A DNA stretch of 64,000 nt, taken from positions 1 to 64,000 of the forward strand of contig NZ_AZFC01000005.1 of NCBI RefSeq assembly GCF_001435095.1, given 5' to 3'. The translations under genes were made by a program, and so were the position numbers. Below the pieces are notes generated by a model. The model was not told the origin of the DNA, made no database searches, and saw only the letters and a list, made by a program, of their open reading frames with translations. This DNA comes from Levilactobacillus spicheri DSM 15429. GTDB lineage: Bacteria > Bacillota > Bacilli > Lactobacillales > Lactobacillaceae. Positions 1-7,369 of this stretch are shown here, piece after piece; within the stretch, counting starts at the first letter, position 1, and each line of letters starts with the position of its first letter.

Positions 1-6
1 AACATA

Positions 7-48
7 GTAAAACCCCCTGAGTTTGGATTTACTCCAACTCAGGGGGTT
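7..48 (-). terminator. Rho-independent terminator of the SsuA-like operon
   Basis: Arms at 11-27 and 33-48 (CCCCCTGAGT against ACTCAGGGGG, one bulged base) with a short loop; on the minus strand the stem is followed by TTTT. It lies just downstream of the stop codon at 82 and ends the three-gene operon. Confidence 0.85.
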
Positions 49-81
49 CACTTTAAACTGACGAGGAACACACTTTTTTGA

Positions 82-1056
82 TTAATCATTACTCTTCTTA
101 ATCGTCACGTGGTGCTTAATCAACCCTTCCTGGTAGAACAGGTCAGCAATCTTCTGTTCTTCCTTGATCTCACTAGTCGTCACCGCTGACATGGTGTAGC
201 TGCGGCGCTCGACCATCTTTTTGACCACGGACTTGGACAGCTTCAGAGACTTGCTCAGCATGGTGATCAGTTGCTGATGATGGGTGTCGGCCCACTGCAT
301 GTCCTCACCCAGATACTTAGTCAGCAGTGTCGATACCTGACTGTTCTTCTTTTGATAACTTGGCGTGGTGACCAGGTAATCCCGGTTCTTACTCAAGCCC
401 TCACCGGTGACCAGGATCTTCCCGTTTTCCGTCAGTTGGGCTTGCGCCGTGTACGGATCCCAGGTGACCCACGCGTCGACCTTGCCCTTGGCAAAGGCCA
501 CGCTGGCCGCCGACTGCTGCATGTTGACCCAGGTAATGTCCGACTTCGCCATGCCGGCCTTCTTCAGGGCGCTTAGCAGCATGTACTCGGACGCGGTCCC
601 CTTGGTGTAGGCGACCTTCTTACCCTTTAAATCCTTGATGGAACTGATACTGCTCGATTGTTTGATCACGATGGCAGATCCCTGGGCCTTCGACGACCCG
701 GCGGCCACGAAGGTCAACTTGGTCCCCGCCGCGATGGCGCTCACGGGTGGCGAGTCTCCTAACCGAGCGTAGTCGATACTCCCCGCTTTCAGGGCCTGCA
801 TCAGGGCACTCCCATCCTGGAACTGCTTATACACGACCTGGTACCCCTTTTTCTTCATCTTCTGGACCAGTTCACCGCGTTGTTTCGCGATGTCGACCGG
901 GTCGCCCTTTTGGTACCCAATCGTGACCGTGGTCAGCTGACTTGAAGTCGAGGTGTCCGTGCGTGTCTGGGTGTAGCCGTAACCGGCCACCCCCGCCCAC
1001 AGAACCAACATCAGGGTGATGACCCATTTCAACAGGCGCCGCTTCGCCGGCCTCAC
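82..1056 (-). CDS. SsuA/TauA-like substrate-binding protein, membrane-anchored
   Basis: 324 residues resembling periplasmic-type binding proteins for sulfonates, nitrate or other small organic ions. An N-terminal basic stretch is followed by one hydrophobic segment (about residues 10-26). There is no lipobox cysteine, so the protein looks anchored by an uncleaved or non-lipidated signal rather than as a usual Gram-positive lipoprotein. The two-lobed fold is suggested by the stretches DYARLGDSPPVSAI, DLKGKKVAYTKGTASEYMLL and GKVDAWVTWDPYTAQA. The GTG start overlaps the stop of the upstream ligase by 4 bp (GTGA) and is preceded by GGGAG. No ABC permease or ATPase gene lies nearby, so transport by this operon alone is doubtful. 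The ligand is unknown. Confidence 0.8.
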   Translation of the reverse strand: MRPAKRRLLKWVITLMLVLWAGVAGYGYTQTRTDTSTSSQLTTVTIGYQKGDPVDIAKQRGELVQKMKKKGYQVVYKQFQDGSALMQALKAGSIDYARLGDSPPVSAIAAGTKLTFVAAGSSKAQGSAIVIKQSSSISSIKDLKGKKVAYTKGTASEYMLLSALKKAGMAKSDITWVNMQQSAASVAFAKGKVDAWVTWDPYTAQAQLTENGKILVTGEGLSKNRDYLVTTPSYQKKNSQVSTLLTKYLGEDMQWADTHHQQLITMLSKSLKLSKSVVKKMVERRSYTMSAVTTSEIKEEQKIADLFYQEGLIKHHVTIKKSND

Positions 1057-2564
1057 GCGCCCGCTCCCAGCTCAGCGACTAATTGGCGCCGCAGCTGTGG
1101 CCGCAGGACCTTCCCCGTGGCGTTCCGCGGGTAGTCCCGGACGAACAGGACCTGCTTGGGTTGCTCGTAGGTCGCCAGCTGTTGCTGGGCCTGGGTGAAG
1201 ATGGCCTGGCGTTGCCGTTCCTGGTCACCGGGACGACCAATGATCACGGCCGTGACCCGCTCGCCGTAGAGGTCGTCGGGGGTCCCGATGACGGTGACCT
1301 CCTTGACGAAGGCCAACTGGCTCAGCACGTTCTCCACGTGAACCGGCGCCACCTTCTCGCCCCCGACGCTAATGATATCCTTCTTGCGTCCGGTGATGAA
1401 GAGGTAGCCGTCCGCATCGAAGTACCCCAGATCCCCAGTCAGGAACCACCCGTCTTGAAAGGCATCCGGGTGCGGGTCCAGGTAGCGGGTGATGACGTGG
1501 TCCCCCTTCACGGCGATCTCGCCGATCTGGTTAGCGGCCTTTTCGAAATGGCCGTTGCGTAGTACCGCCATTTCGGTGCCCACGGGACGACCCGCGGACC
1601 CGATCTTCGGCGCGTCAAACGGGTTCAGCGTGCACTGACTGGCGGTCTCGGTCATGCCGTAGCCTTCCAGAACCCGGGTCTGGTAGTCGTGCTCGAACTG
1701 GGTCAGCTTCTGGCGGGGCAGGGAGAACGACGAGCAGCGCACGAAGCGCAGCGGTTGCTGGCCCGTGTAGCTGGCGCGGGCCGCCGGATTGATCAACAGA
1801 ATGTTAATGATGGTCGGCACCACCGACGCCCAGGTCACCCCGTTGGCCTGTACCTGGGGCCAGAAGTTATGAGCGCTGAACTTCGGGGTGATGACGAGCT
1901 TGCCCCCGGATAGCCGGGTCGAGAGGACCGAGACCACCTGGGCGTTGATGTGAAACATCGGCATGGTGATCAGCGTCGTGTCGGCGGCCGTCAACCGGTG
2001 ACTCGCGATGTCGTGTTGGGCCCCGTTCCATAAAAGCCGGTGGGTCAGCCCCACCCGTTTCGGCTTGCCGGTGGTCCCCGAGGTGTTCAGGATCAACCCC
2101 AGGTCGTCTTCACCGGGGGCGGCGACCGGATGGCCCGTGACGGCTTGATTGCGGACCACGGCCAGGTGATCCACCGTGTTGAGCAGCAGCTCGACCAGCC
2201 GAGTCGGCCGCCCCGCCTGCGCGGCGGGCAACAGGTGATCACTGACGATGGTCGCCGCGTAAGTCTGTTCGTTTAACGCCGCCTGGAGTTCTCCGGCCGG
2301 CGTGGTCGCGGCGACCGGGTGCATCACGGCCCCGACCTCCCAGATGGCTTGGGTCAGGACCGGATAAACGGCCGAATTCGGGAGGCAAACGAACACCACG
2401 TCCCCGTGGCCAATGGTCTGCTGCCGGAACAGGTCGACCAGCTGGGCCACGTCGCCGGCCAGCTCCGTGCCGTTGAACCACCGTCCTTGACTTTCATCCT
2501 TAATGATCTTCTGACTTGACGCTTGTTGCAGGTGCTGGGTGAGACGTTGCGTGATTTGAGACAT
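1053..2564 (-). CDS. Class I adenylate-forming acyl-CoA synthetase-like protein
   Basis: A 503-residue AMP-dependent ligase of the acyl-CoA synthetase family, which activates a carboxylic acid as acyl-AMP and usually passes it to CoA. Visible core motifs are the phosphate-binding TSGTTGKPKR (residues 161-170), YGMTET, the TGDLGYFDADGYLFITGR hinge region and the C-terminal catalytic lysine in PRNATGKVLR. I chose the ATG at 2564 because AAAGGAG sits 9 nt upstream; a TTG two codons earlier is too close to that site. The gene overlaps the acyltransferase by 65 bp and the binding protein by 4 bp, so the three are translationally linked. The substrate cannot be read from sequence; medium-chain, aromatic or dicarboxylic acids are all possible. 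Confidence 0.85.
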   Translation of the reverse strand: MSQITQRLTQHLQQASSQKIIKDESQGRWFNGTELAGDVAQLVDLFRQQTIGHGDVVFVCLPNSAVYPVLTQAIWEVGAVMHPVAATTPAGELQAALNEQTYAATIVSDHLLPAAQAGRPTRLVELLLNTVDHLAVVRNQAVTGHPVAAPGEDDLGLILNTSGTTGKPKRVGLTHRLLWNGAQHDIASHRLTAADTTLITMPMFHINAQVVSVLSTRLSGGKLVITPKFSAHNFWPQVQANGVTWASVVPTIINILLINPAARASYTGQQPLRFVRCSSFSLPRQKLTQFEHDYQTRVLEGYGMTETASQCTLNPFDAPKIGSAGRPVGTEMAVLRNGHFEKAANQIGEIAVKGDHVITRYLDPHPDAFQDGWFLTGDLGYFDADGYLFITGRKKDIISVGGEKVAPVHVENVLSQLAFVKEVTVIGTPDDLYGERVTAVIIGRPGDQERQRQAIFTQAQQQLATYEQPKQVLFVRDYPRNATGKVLRPQLRRQLVAELGAGA

Positions 2565-3720
2565 GTGCAAGAACTCCTTTCAGGGGGTGCCATTGCGGAC
2601 GGCCAATCAACACGCCGAACGGTGGCACCCGGTAACAGAACCAGGAAATGGTCAGGGCCCCGCCTAAAACGAACAGGTACCCCACCGGTAATAGTAGTAA
2701 CAGGCCCCAGGCCGGGACGTGCAGCAGTCCCAGGATCCCGTACAGGGCGAATAACGGCAGGCTTTGGACCAGGTAGATTCCAAACGACACCTTCGAGAAG
2801 GCTTGGACCAGCCGGTCGATCCAGCCGGGCAGGCCGCGTTGGCGGACCCGGGCGTACTGCAAGCCGATCCAGAAGACCAGGCTGATCATGAAGACGTCGT
2901 AGACGAAGATCAACGGCTGGTGGACCGAAAACGTCGCCGCCCGACTGAGGTGTAAGACGTTTTGATTTCCGAAGTACAGTCCCACCGTTCCCAGGGCCAG
3001 CAGCCCCGCCATCGTCGCGATGAACCGGTGTTGCCGTTCCAGCCAAGCCACGACGGCGTCATAGTGGATCGCCGTGAAGCCGCCGGCAATGAAGTAGACC
3101 TGATAGACCAAAACGTTGTTGCCGTAGCTGCGGAACCACCAGAGCCAGTGCTGGGTGTCCACCTGGGGCAGCCAGTACTTGATGGCTATTAGAAGTAACA
3201 GTTGCAGGACCGCGCTGACCCCCAGGACATGCAGGTGGTGCTGGGGCAACTTCTTGAAGAGCAGGACCAACAGCGGGAACAACAGGTAAAGCTGGAAGGT
3301 CACCAGGATATAGTACATGTAGTACTCGTTACCGTACTGCAGGGCGTTGCCCAGATGGGCCCAGTAGGCCGGCCAGTCGATGCCGCCCCCCGCAATCAGG
3401 GTCGCTACCAGCATGATGATGGCGTTCCAGGCCACGTACGGGATGCCGGAACTGGTATAGCGTTTCCACCAGAACTGCCCCCAGTGCGGGTCGCGATGAT
3501 AGTAGTTCAGGACCAGCACTAGGCCGGTCATGAACATGAAGCCCATCCGGGTAAAGTGGAGCGCCAGGTGGGTCGCCTCTAGGAAGAGATGGCTTTTGGT
3601 GGTGTTGACCAGCCGGGATTCAAAGGCCGTCGTGGTGTGATTCAGGAGCACGCCGCCGATGAAGATGACCCGCATCAGGTCCACCTCGTGAAGATAGCGA
3701 TGCTTGGTTTTTTCAGCCAC
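2500..3720 (-). CDS. Acyltransferase 3 family integral membrane protein
   Basis: 406 residues with about ten hydrophobic segments, typical of the OafA/NodX acyltransferase-3 family that O-acylates exported or surface glycans and lipids. The family signature of an Arg ten residues before a His is present near the N-terminus (R17 and H28 in LMRVIFIGGVLLNH). The start is GTG at 3720 with GAGGTGAG just upstream. It is the first gene of a tightly packed operon with an acyl ligase and a binding protein. The ligase could supply an activated acyl group for transfer to the cell surface; this is inference. No glycosyltransferase or polymer gene adjoins to name the acceptor. Confidence 0.85.
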   Translation of the reverse strand: MAEKTKHRYLHEVDLMRVIFIGGVLLNHTTTAFESRLVNTTKSHLFLEATHLALHFTRMGFMFMTGLVLVLNYYHRDPHWGQFWWKRYTSSGIPYVAWNAIIMLVATLIAGGGIDWPAYWAHLGNALQYGNEYYMYYILVTFQLYLLFPLLVLLFKKLPQHHLHVLGVSAVLQLLLLIAIKYWLPQVDTQHWLWWFRSYGNNVLVYQVYFIAGGFTAIHYDAVVAWLERQHRFIATMAGLLALGTVGLYFGNQNVLHLSRAATFSVHQPLIFVYDVFMISLVFWIGLQYARVRQRGLPGWIDRLVQAFSKVSFGIYLVQSLPLFALYGILGLLHVPAWGLLLLLPVGYLFVLGGALTISWFCYRVPPFGVLIGRPQWHPLKGVLAHVSNHATSHPAPATSVKSEDH

Positions 3721-3761
3721 GCGCTCACCTCGCTTTCTGTGCTGTTTTTGAGCATGTTCCC

Positions 3762-3767
3762 GTTATA
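3762..3767 (-). promoter_or_regulatory. Possible -10 element of the acyltransferase operon
   Basis: On the minus strand TGCTATAAC reads as an extended -10 (TGnTATAAC) about 40 bp before the GTG start. No convincing -35 is visible, so this is tentative. Confidence 0.35.
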
Positions 3768-3853
3768 GCATTGGCCGGCCGCCCCCGTCCTAATAAGGCG
3801 TTAAACATTTCCTATGAATTTCTTAGATAGCGGTTTCACGACTCACGGCACCT

Positions 3854-3895
3854 AAAAAAGCGCCTCCCGGCCGGCTGATGGACTGGGAGACGCTT
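3854..3895 (-). terminator. Terminator of the DUF5776-type surface protein gene
   Basis: Stem AGCG-CTCCC against GGGAG-CGCT, followed on the minus strand by six T. It is positioned 8 bp after the stop codon at 3903. Confidence 0.85.
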
Positions 3896-3902
3896 AGATG
3901 GG

Positions 3903-5801
3903 TTATTGAATAACTTGAATAAATTTTCGATTGGCGGTCACGTACCCGCCGGCGACCCGGTAGCGCAGGGTCCCCCGCGTGCCAAAATCATTTGGATGGG
4001 AGTACGTCCACCCCAGGATCGACAGGTGCTTGCCCGCCGCGAACCGGCCGTTTCGACTCGTCAGGTTCGCCGTTCGGTACCGGTTGAGCGTTGTCTTGGT
4101 CCGCAGAGCCCTTGGCGTGGCCTGCGTGCCCGCTAAGACCAGCTTTCGGTTCGCCGTGACGTAACGGCCGTTACTCAACTTGAACCGGGTGGTCAGGCGG
4201 TGCTGCTGCAGGCCCACGACCTTCAAGACCGTTCCCTGCCGGTAGTGCACCGCCGCGCCCTTCAGGTCCGCCTTCCGGTAGGCGTTCACCCCACCCGGAT
4301 TGATGACCGTGATCTTGGCGTGCTTGGCCTGGTAGTAGACCGGCAACGTGTAGCGCTGGTTCGCCGTGATGTACCCGGTCTTCCCCGCCGTTTGGCTCCG
4401 GTGGTTCACGTCGGTCACGCGGTACCGCAACGTGCCGTTGGCCGAGCGGGCATAGCCCTTGACCACGAACATCGGTCGGTTGATCCGCGGCTGCTGCACG
4501 TATTTGGCCAGCCGTTCACGATTCTTAAACGTCGCGTTGCGGTATAGGTAGATTGGTTTGACGGCGTAGACCACGCTCCCGGTCGTGGCCGGGGTCCCGG
4601 TGATCTGGTCGGCGGCGGACCCCGCCGTCACCGTTGAATCCGCGTTGGACGTGGCCGTCGAGGACTCGGTGGTGCTGGGCGTGCCGGGGTCGATCGGCGT
4701 GGTGGCGGACCCACTGCCACCCCCGGTGGTCGTCGACGAGCTGGACGACTCTTCCGGTTCCGCCTCCCACTTCAGCGCGTAGTACTGCATCCCATCGGCC
4801 ACCAGGGTACTGCCATCCGCGTAGACGATGGGGTCAAGGTCGGGATAGTTGCTGTTATTGTACTGATGGTCCAGGATCACCCAGTTAAGGGTCTTATTCA
4901 GGCCCTGAACCAGCGCGTCGGTCCCGTCCTTCACGTAGGTGCCCGTGTCGTTGTAAAAGACGTGGGTGCTGGTCTGAATCGGTTCGCCTTCCAGCCCCTT
5001 GACCTGCGTGGGGAAGCGGTACGCCGTGGTCGGGTCATAGGTTTCCGGATCGATGTAGGTCACGGGCGTCCAAAAGACCTGGTACTGGCCAAAGGCGAGC
5101 AGGTCGATCTTGCCATACGACTGAAAGACCGAGAAGTCGGTCAGCTGCTGATTGGCGAACGTGAAGCGCATCGCCCCGTTGACGTTCTTGTGCTCTAGGT
5201 TGGCAAACTGGGTCAATAACGGCGCCAGCTGCGGGATATCGTCATTGGTCAGGCCCCCGTAGTTCCGGTACTGATTCTCACCGGCCAGACAGATCTGTCG
5301 GTAGCCGTACGCGGAGGGATCTTCCAGCACCCGAATCGTGTTCAGGGCGGCCAGGTCGCCGTCGTGCATCCCATCCTGCACGATCGTCAGGCTTCCCGAC
5401 ACCGCCAGATTCTGGAACACCGCCAGGGAGACGCCCTTGGTCAGGTGAATCTGAATCGCGATGCCAATGCCGGCGGGGAGTTCTTGAAGGCTTTCGAGCC
5501 CCGTCAAGGACGTGATGTTGCCCTGGACCGCGTCCACGTCTGGCTGCTTACCCTGGTAGTGGCGGATATCGCCGTAGGTCACGGCCCCCGTGGCCCCGAC
5601 GGCCTTGCCGACTGCCGTGGCGAGCGCCGGGTCTTCAAAGGTGACCGGGTCCTCGTCCGCGTGGTCGGCACTCACCGTCTGGCTGGTCGGTGCCTCATCC
5701 GCGGCTTGGGCCGGAACGGTGGTGGTCAGGCCTCCCACCGTCAAAACGGTTCCAACGGCGCCCGCTAAGAGCCACCGCTGCCATGGTTCGACTGTTCGCA
5801 T
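3903..5801 (-). CDS. Secreted surface protein with LRR-like region and DUF5776-type repeats
   Basis: 632 residues. A signal peptide (positive start, hydrophobic core, AQA at about 31-33) precedes a region that looks like an internalin-type cap plus short leucine-rich repeats (NITSLTGLESLQELP, DIPQLAPLLTQFANLEHKN). A Ser/Thr/Gly/Pro-rich linker follows (about 345-395). The C-terminal 200 residues contain at least three repeats built around GTLRYRV and GYITANQRY/YVTANRK, the pattern of DUF5776 modules that many lactobacillar exoproteins carry, probably for wall attachment. There is no LPXTG motif. AAGGGGGAG precedes the ATG. The gene is monocistronic, with its own promoter and terminator. A role in adhesion or wall binding is inferred only. 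Confidence 0.8.
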   Translation of the reverse strand: MRTVEPWQRWLLAGAVGTVLTVGGLTTTVPAQAADEAPTSQTVSADHADEDPVTFEDPALATAVGKAVGATGAVTYGDIRHYQGKQPDVDAVQGNITSLTGLESLQELPAGIGIAIQIHLTKGVSLAVFQNLAVSGSLTIVQDGMHDGDLAALNTIRVLEDPSAYGYRQICLAGENQYRNYGGLTNDDIPQLAPLLTQFANLEHKNVNGAMRFTFANQQLTDFSVFQSYGKIDLLAFGQYQVFWTPVTYIDPETYDPTTAYRFPTQVKGLEGEPIQTSTHVFYNDTGTYVKDGTDALVQGLNKTLNWVILDHQYNNSNYPDLDPIVYADGSTLVADGMQYYALKWEAEPEESSSSSTTTGGGSGSATTPIDPGTPSTTESSTATSNADSTVTAGSAADQITGTPATTGSVVYAVKPIYLYRNATFKNRERLAKYVQQPRINRPMFVVKGYARSANGTLRYRVTDVNHRSQTAGKTGYITANQRYTLPVYYQAKHAKITVINPGGVNAYRKADLKGAAVHYRQGTVLKVVGLQQHRLTTRFKLSNGRYVTANRKLVLAGTQATPRALRTKTTLNRYRTANLTSRNGRFAAGKHLSILGWTYSHPNDFGTRGTLRYRVAGGYVTANRKFIQVIQ

Positions 5802-6174
5802 GATAAACTCCCCCTTTATTTACTTCGGCTGTCATCAGTTTATGGGTCTTATTATATCAAATTGCTGAAAGCGGTTCCATCTTTAATTGTGACGATTGTG
5901 GTTAAATGTGCAAGCGAGTAAACCAACAATTAATCTGCAAGAAAGCCCGTTTTTCGGTCAATTCAACCGTTAAAGAGCGCCATCGCCCCGGCTAATACCA
6001 GTTAAACCGTTTACCCTATTTGAGGCAAAAGCCACTGTTTTCCGGCCCCAGCCGACAGACTCGGCTGGTCAACTGACCGAACCAGCCGCGTAGGCGAATC
6101 AGTGGTGGGCATTGACAGGTTCCCCCATTATCCGGCACACTAGTCTTAGTATCTTTCATGAGGAGGCGGGTCGT
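5802..6174. other. Divergent intergenic region
   Basis: AT-rich in its left half, with no credible coding potential. It holds the minus-strand promoter at 5851-5879. A plus-strand TTGACA at 6110-6115 could be the -35 of the TSUP gene, but its -10 partner is poor. No RNA structure was recognised in the middle part. Confidence 0.6.
5851..5879 (-). promoter_or_regulatory. Promoter of the DUF5776-type protein gene
   Basis: On the minus strand TGGAAC (5879-5874), 17 bp, then TATAAT (5856-5851) preceded by TGA, an extended -10. It lies about 50 bp before the start codon. Confidence 0.65.
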
Positions 6175-6891
6175 GTGACCTGGTTATTGATTGTTTTTCC
6201 CGCCCTACTAGCGGGGCTGGTCCAAGGGCTAACGGGGTTCGGCGCGGTCATCATCATGATGATCTTCTTCCCGTCGGTCCTGCCGATGGCCCAGGCCGCG
6301 GGGGTCGGCGGTGTCATTATGTTCACCAGTGTGCTGGGATTGACGCTGCGTTACCGGCACCATTTACAGCTGAAACGGATCATCGGCCCCTTCCTGATCT
6401 ACGCCACGGTGGCGACTTGGTCGGTCCATTTGGGGCACGTGCTCGATAGCCACCTGCTGCGCATGCTGTTAGGCGGGTTACTGGTGGCGTTGTGCGCCTA
6501 CTTCACCCTGGCCAAGGGCGCGGGCGACCGGCGCTACCCCTGGTACGTGGCGGTCTGCTTTATGGTCATTTCGGGCTTCTTTAACGGTCTGTTCGGCATC
6601 GGGGGCCCGCTGATGGCCCTGTACTTCTTGTCGCTCTCCACGTCGATGCCCGACTACATCGCGAATATTCAGGGATTCTTCCTGATCGACACGCTGTACA
6701 TCACCAGTGTGCGGGTCGCCACCGGCATCCTGACGGTCCACCTGATCCCCCAGATTCTGCTAGGGATGGTGGCCGCCAGCCTCGGGACCATCATCGCCGC
6801 GCACCTCCTGAATCGCCTGAATCCGGATACGCTGAAGCGTTGGATCTACGGGTTTATCGGGTTGAGCGGGCTGTATTACCTGTTCTTTTAG
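6175..6891 (+). CDS. TSUP-family (TauE/SafE) membrane permease
   Basis: 238 residues and about eight hydrophobic segments with the two internally related halves typical of TauE/SafE proteins: GLVQGLTGFGAVIIMM near the N-terminus and GFFNGLFGIGGPLMALYF in the second half. I start it at the GTG at 6175, where AGGAGG lies 8 bp upstream; the reading frame stays open 21 codons further 5' but without a better site. Family members export sulfite, sulfoacetate or related anions. An SsuA-like binding protein lies 5 kb away, but the two are not in one operon, so a shared sulfonate role is speculation. Confidence 0.85.
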   Translation: MTWLLIVFPALLAGLVQGLTGFGAVIIMMIFFPSVLPMAQAAGVGGVIMFTSVLGLTLRYRHHLQLKRIIGPFLIYATVATWSVHLGHVLDSHLLRMLLGGLLVALCAYFTLAKGAGDRRYPWYVAVCFMVISGFFNGLFGIGGPLMALYFLSLSTSMPDYIANIQGFFLIDTLYITSVRVATGILTVHLIPQILLGMVAASLGTIIAAHLLNRLNPDTLKRWIYGFIGLSGLYYLFF

Positions 6892-6893
6892 AC

Positions 6894-6944
6894 GACACAT
6901 CAATGGCCCCACAACCGCGCAGATTGTGAGGCCATTGGTGTGTC
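6894..6944. terminator. Hairpin between convergent genes
   Basis: Long imperfect stem (GACACA-CAATGGCC against GGCCATTG-TGTGTC) that begins just after the TSUP stop and ends at the stop of the opposing small membrane gene. Neither side has a clear T tract, so termination is inferred from position and stem strength. Confidence 0.55.
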
Positions 6945-7223
6945 TAGGCCAAGACCAGGGATAAAAACAGCCAGAAGAAGCAAATCTCAACGAAGGCCAC
7001 CGATAAAATGCCGCCATCGGTGTAAAACCGGTTGAAAACAATGCCACAAATCGCCTTAAACAGGGCGTACCCCAGCAATATCAGCAAACCAATCAGGTAC
7101 CCCCGTTCCACACCGGCACTCACGGAAATGATTGCCGGCGTCACCATGAGAATCAATCCATAGAAAATCACGAGTCCCCACAGATACACATTTTTCTTGG
7201 TTGGATGGAACCATCTTAAACAT
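6944..7223 (-). pseudogene. Small membrane protein, frameshifted after the start codon
   Basis: An ideal initiation site (AGGAGG, 8 nt, ATG at 7223) is out of frame with the downstream coding sequence. Removing one T from the TTT directly after the ATG (plus-strand A7218-7220) would give a start reading M-LRWFHPTKKN. It would then run on through about 80 residues with two or three hydrophobic segments (LVIFYGLILMVTPAI, YLIGLLILLGYALF, FFWLFLSLVL). As the sequence stands, only a GTG at 7189 without a ribosome site opens this frame. It is either a recent frameshift or a sequencing error in a homopolymer. I recognise no named family. Confidence 0.6.
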
Positions 7224-7310
7224 GGCGCTCCCCTCCTCAGCTACCATCATAGTTTAATTATCCAAAAAAACAATTGCGAACATGAATTTTTCGTCCAACG
7301 CACTATTCAC

Positions 7311-7350
7311 AAAAAAGCCTGTGCAACCAATCTCACTGGTCGCTCAGGCT
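7311..7350 (-). terminator. Terminator of LPXTG protein gene 1
   Basis: Stem AGCCTG-GC-ACCA against TGGT-GC-CAGGCT followed on the minus strand by TTTTTT, 20 bp past the stop at 7370. Confidence 0.85.
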
Positions 7351-7369
7351 TTTCATCTGCCTTCTTCAA

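Noticed and set aside
2354-3046. Long minus-strand frame overlapping the acyltransferase and ligase
   Set aside because: Out of frame with two well-supported genes; it results from high GC at third positions. The same applies to many antisense frames, such as 9808-10509 and 37676-38554.
7056-7250. 64-codon frame starting MMVAEEGSAMFKM
   Set aside because: It uses the ribosome site of the frameshifted membrane gene but is hydrophilic without recognisable features; the neighbouring frame is the credible protein.
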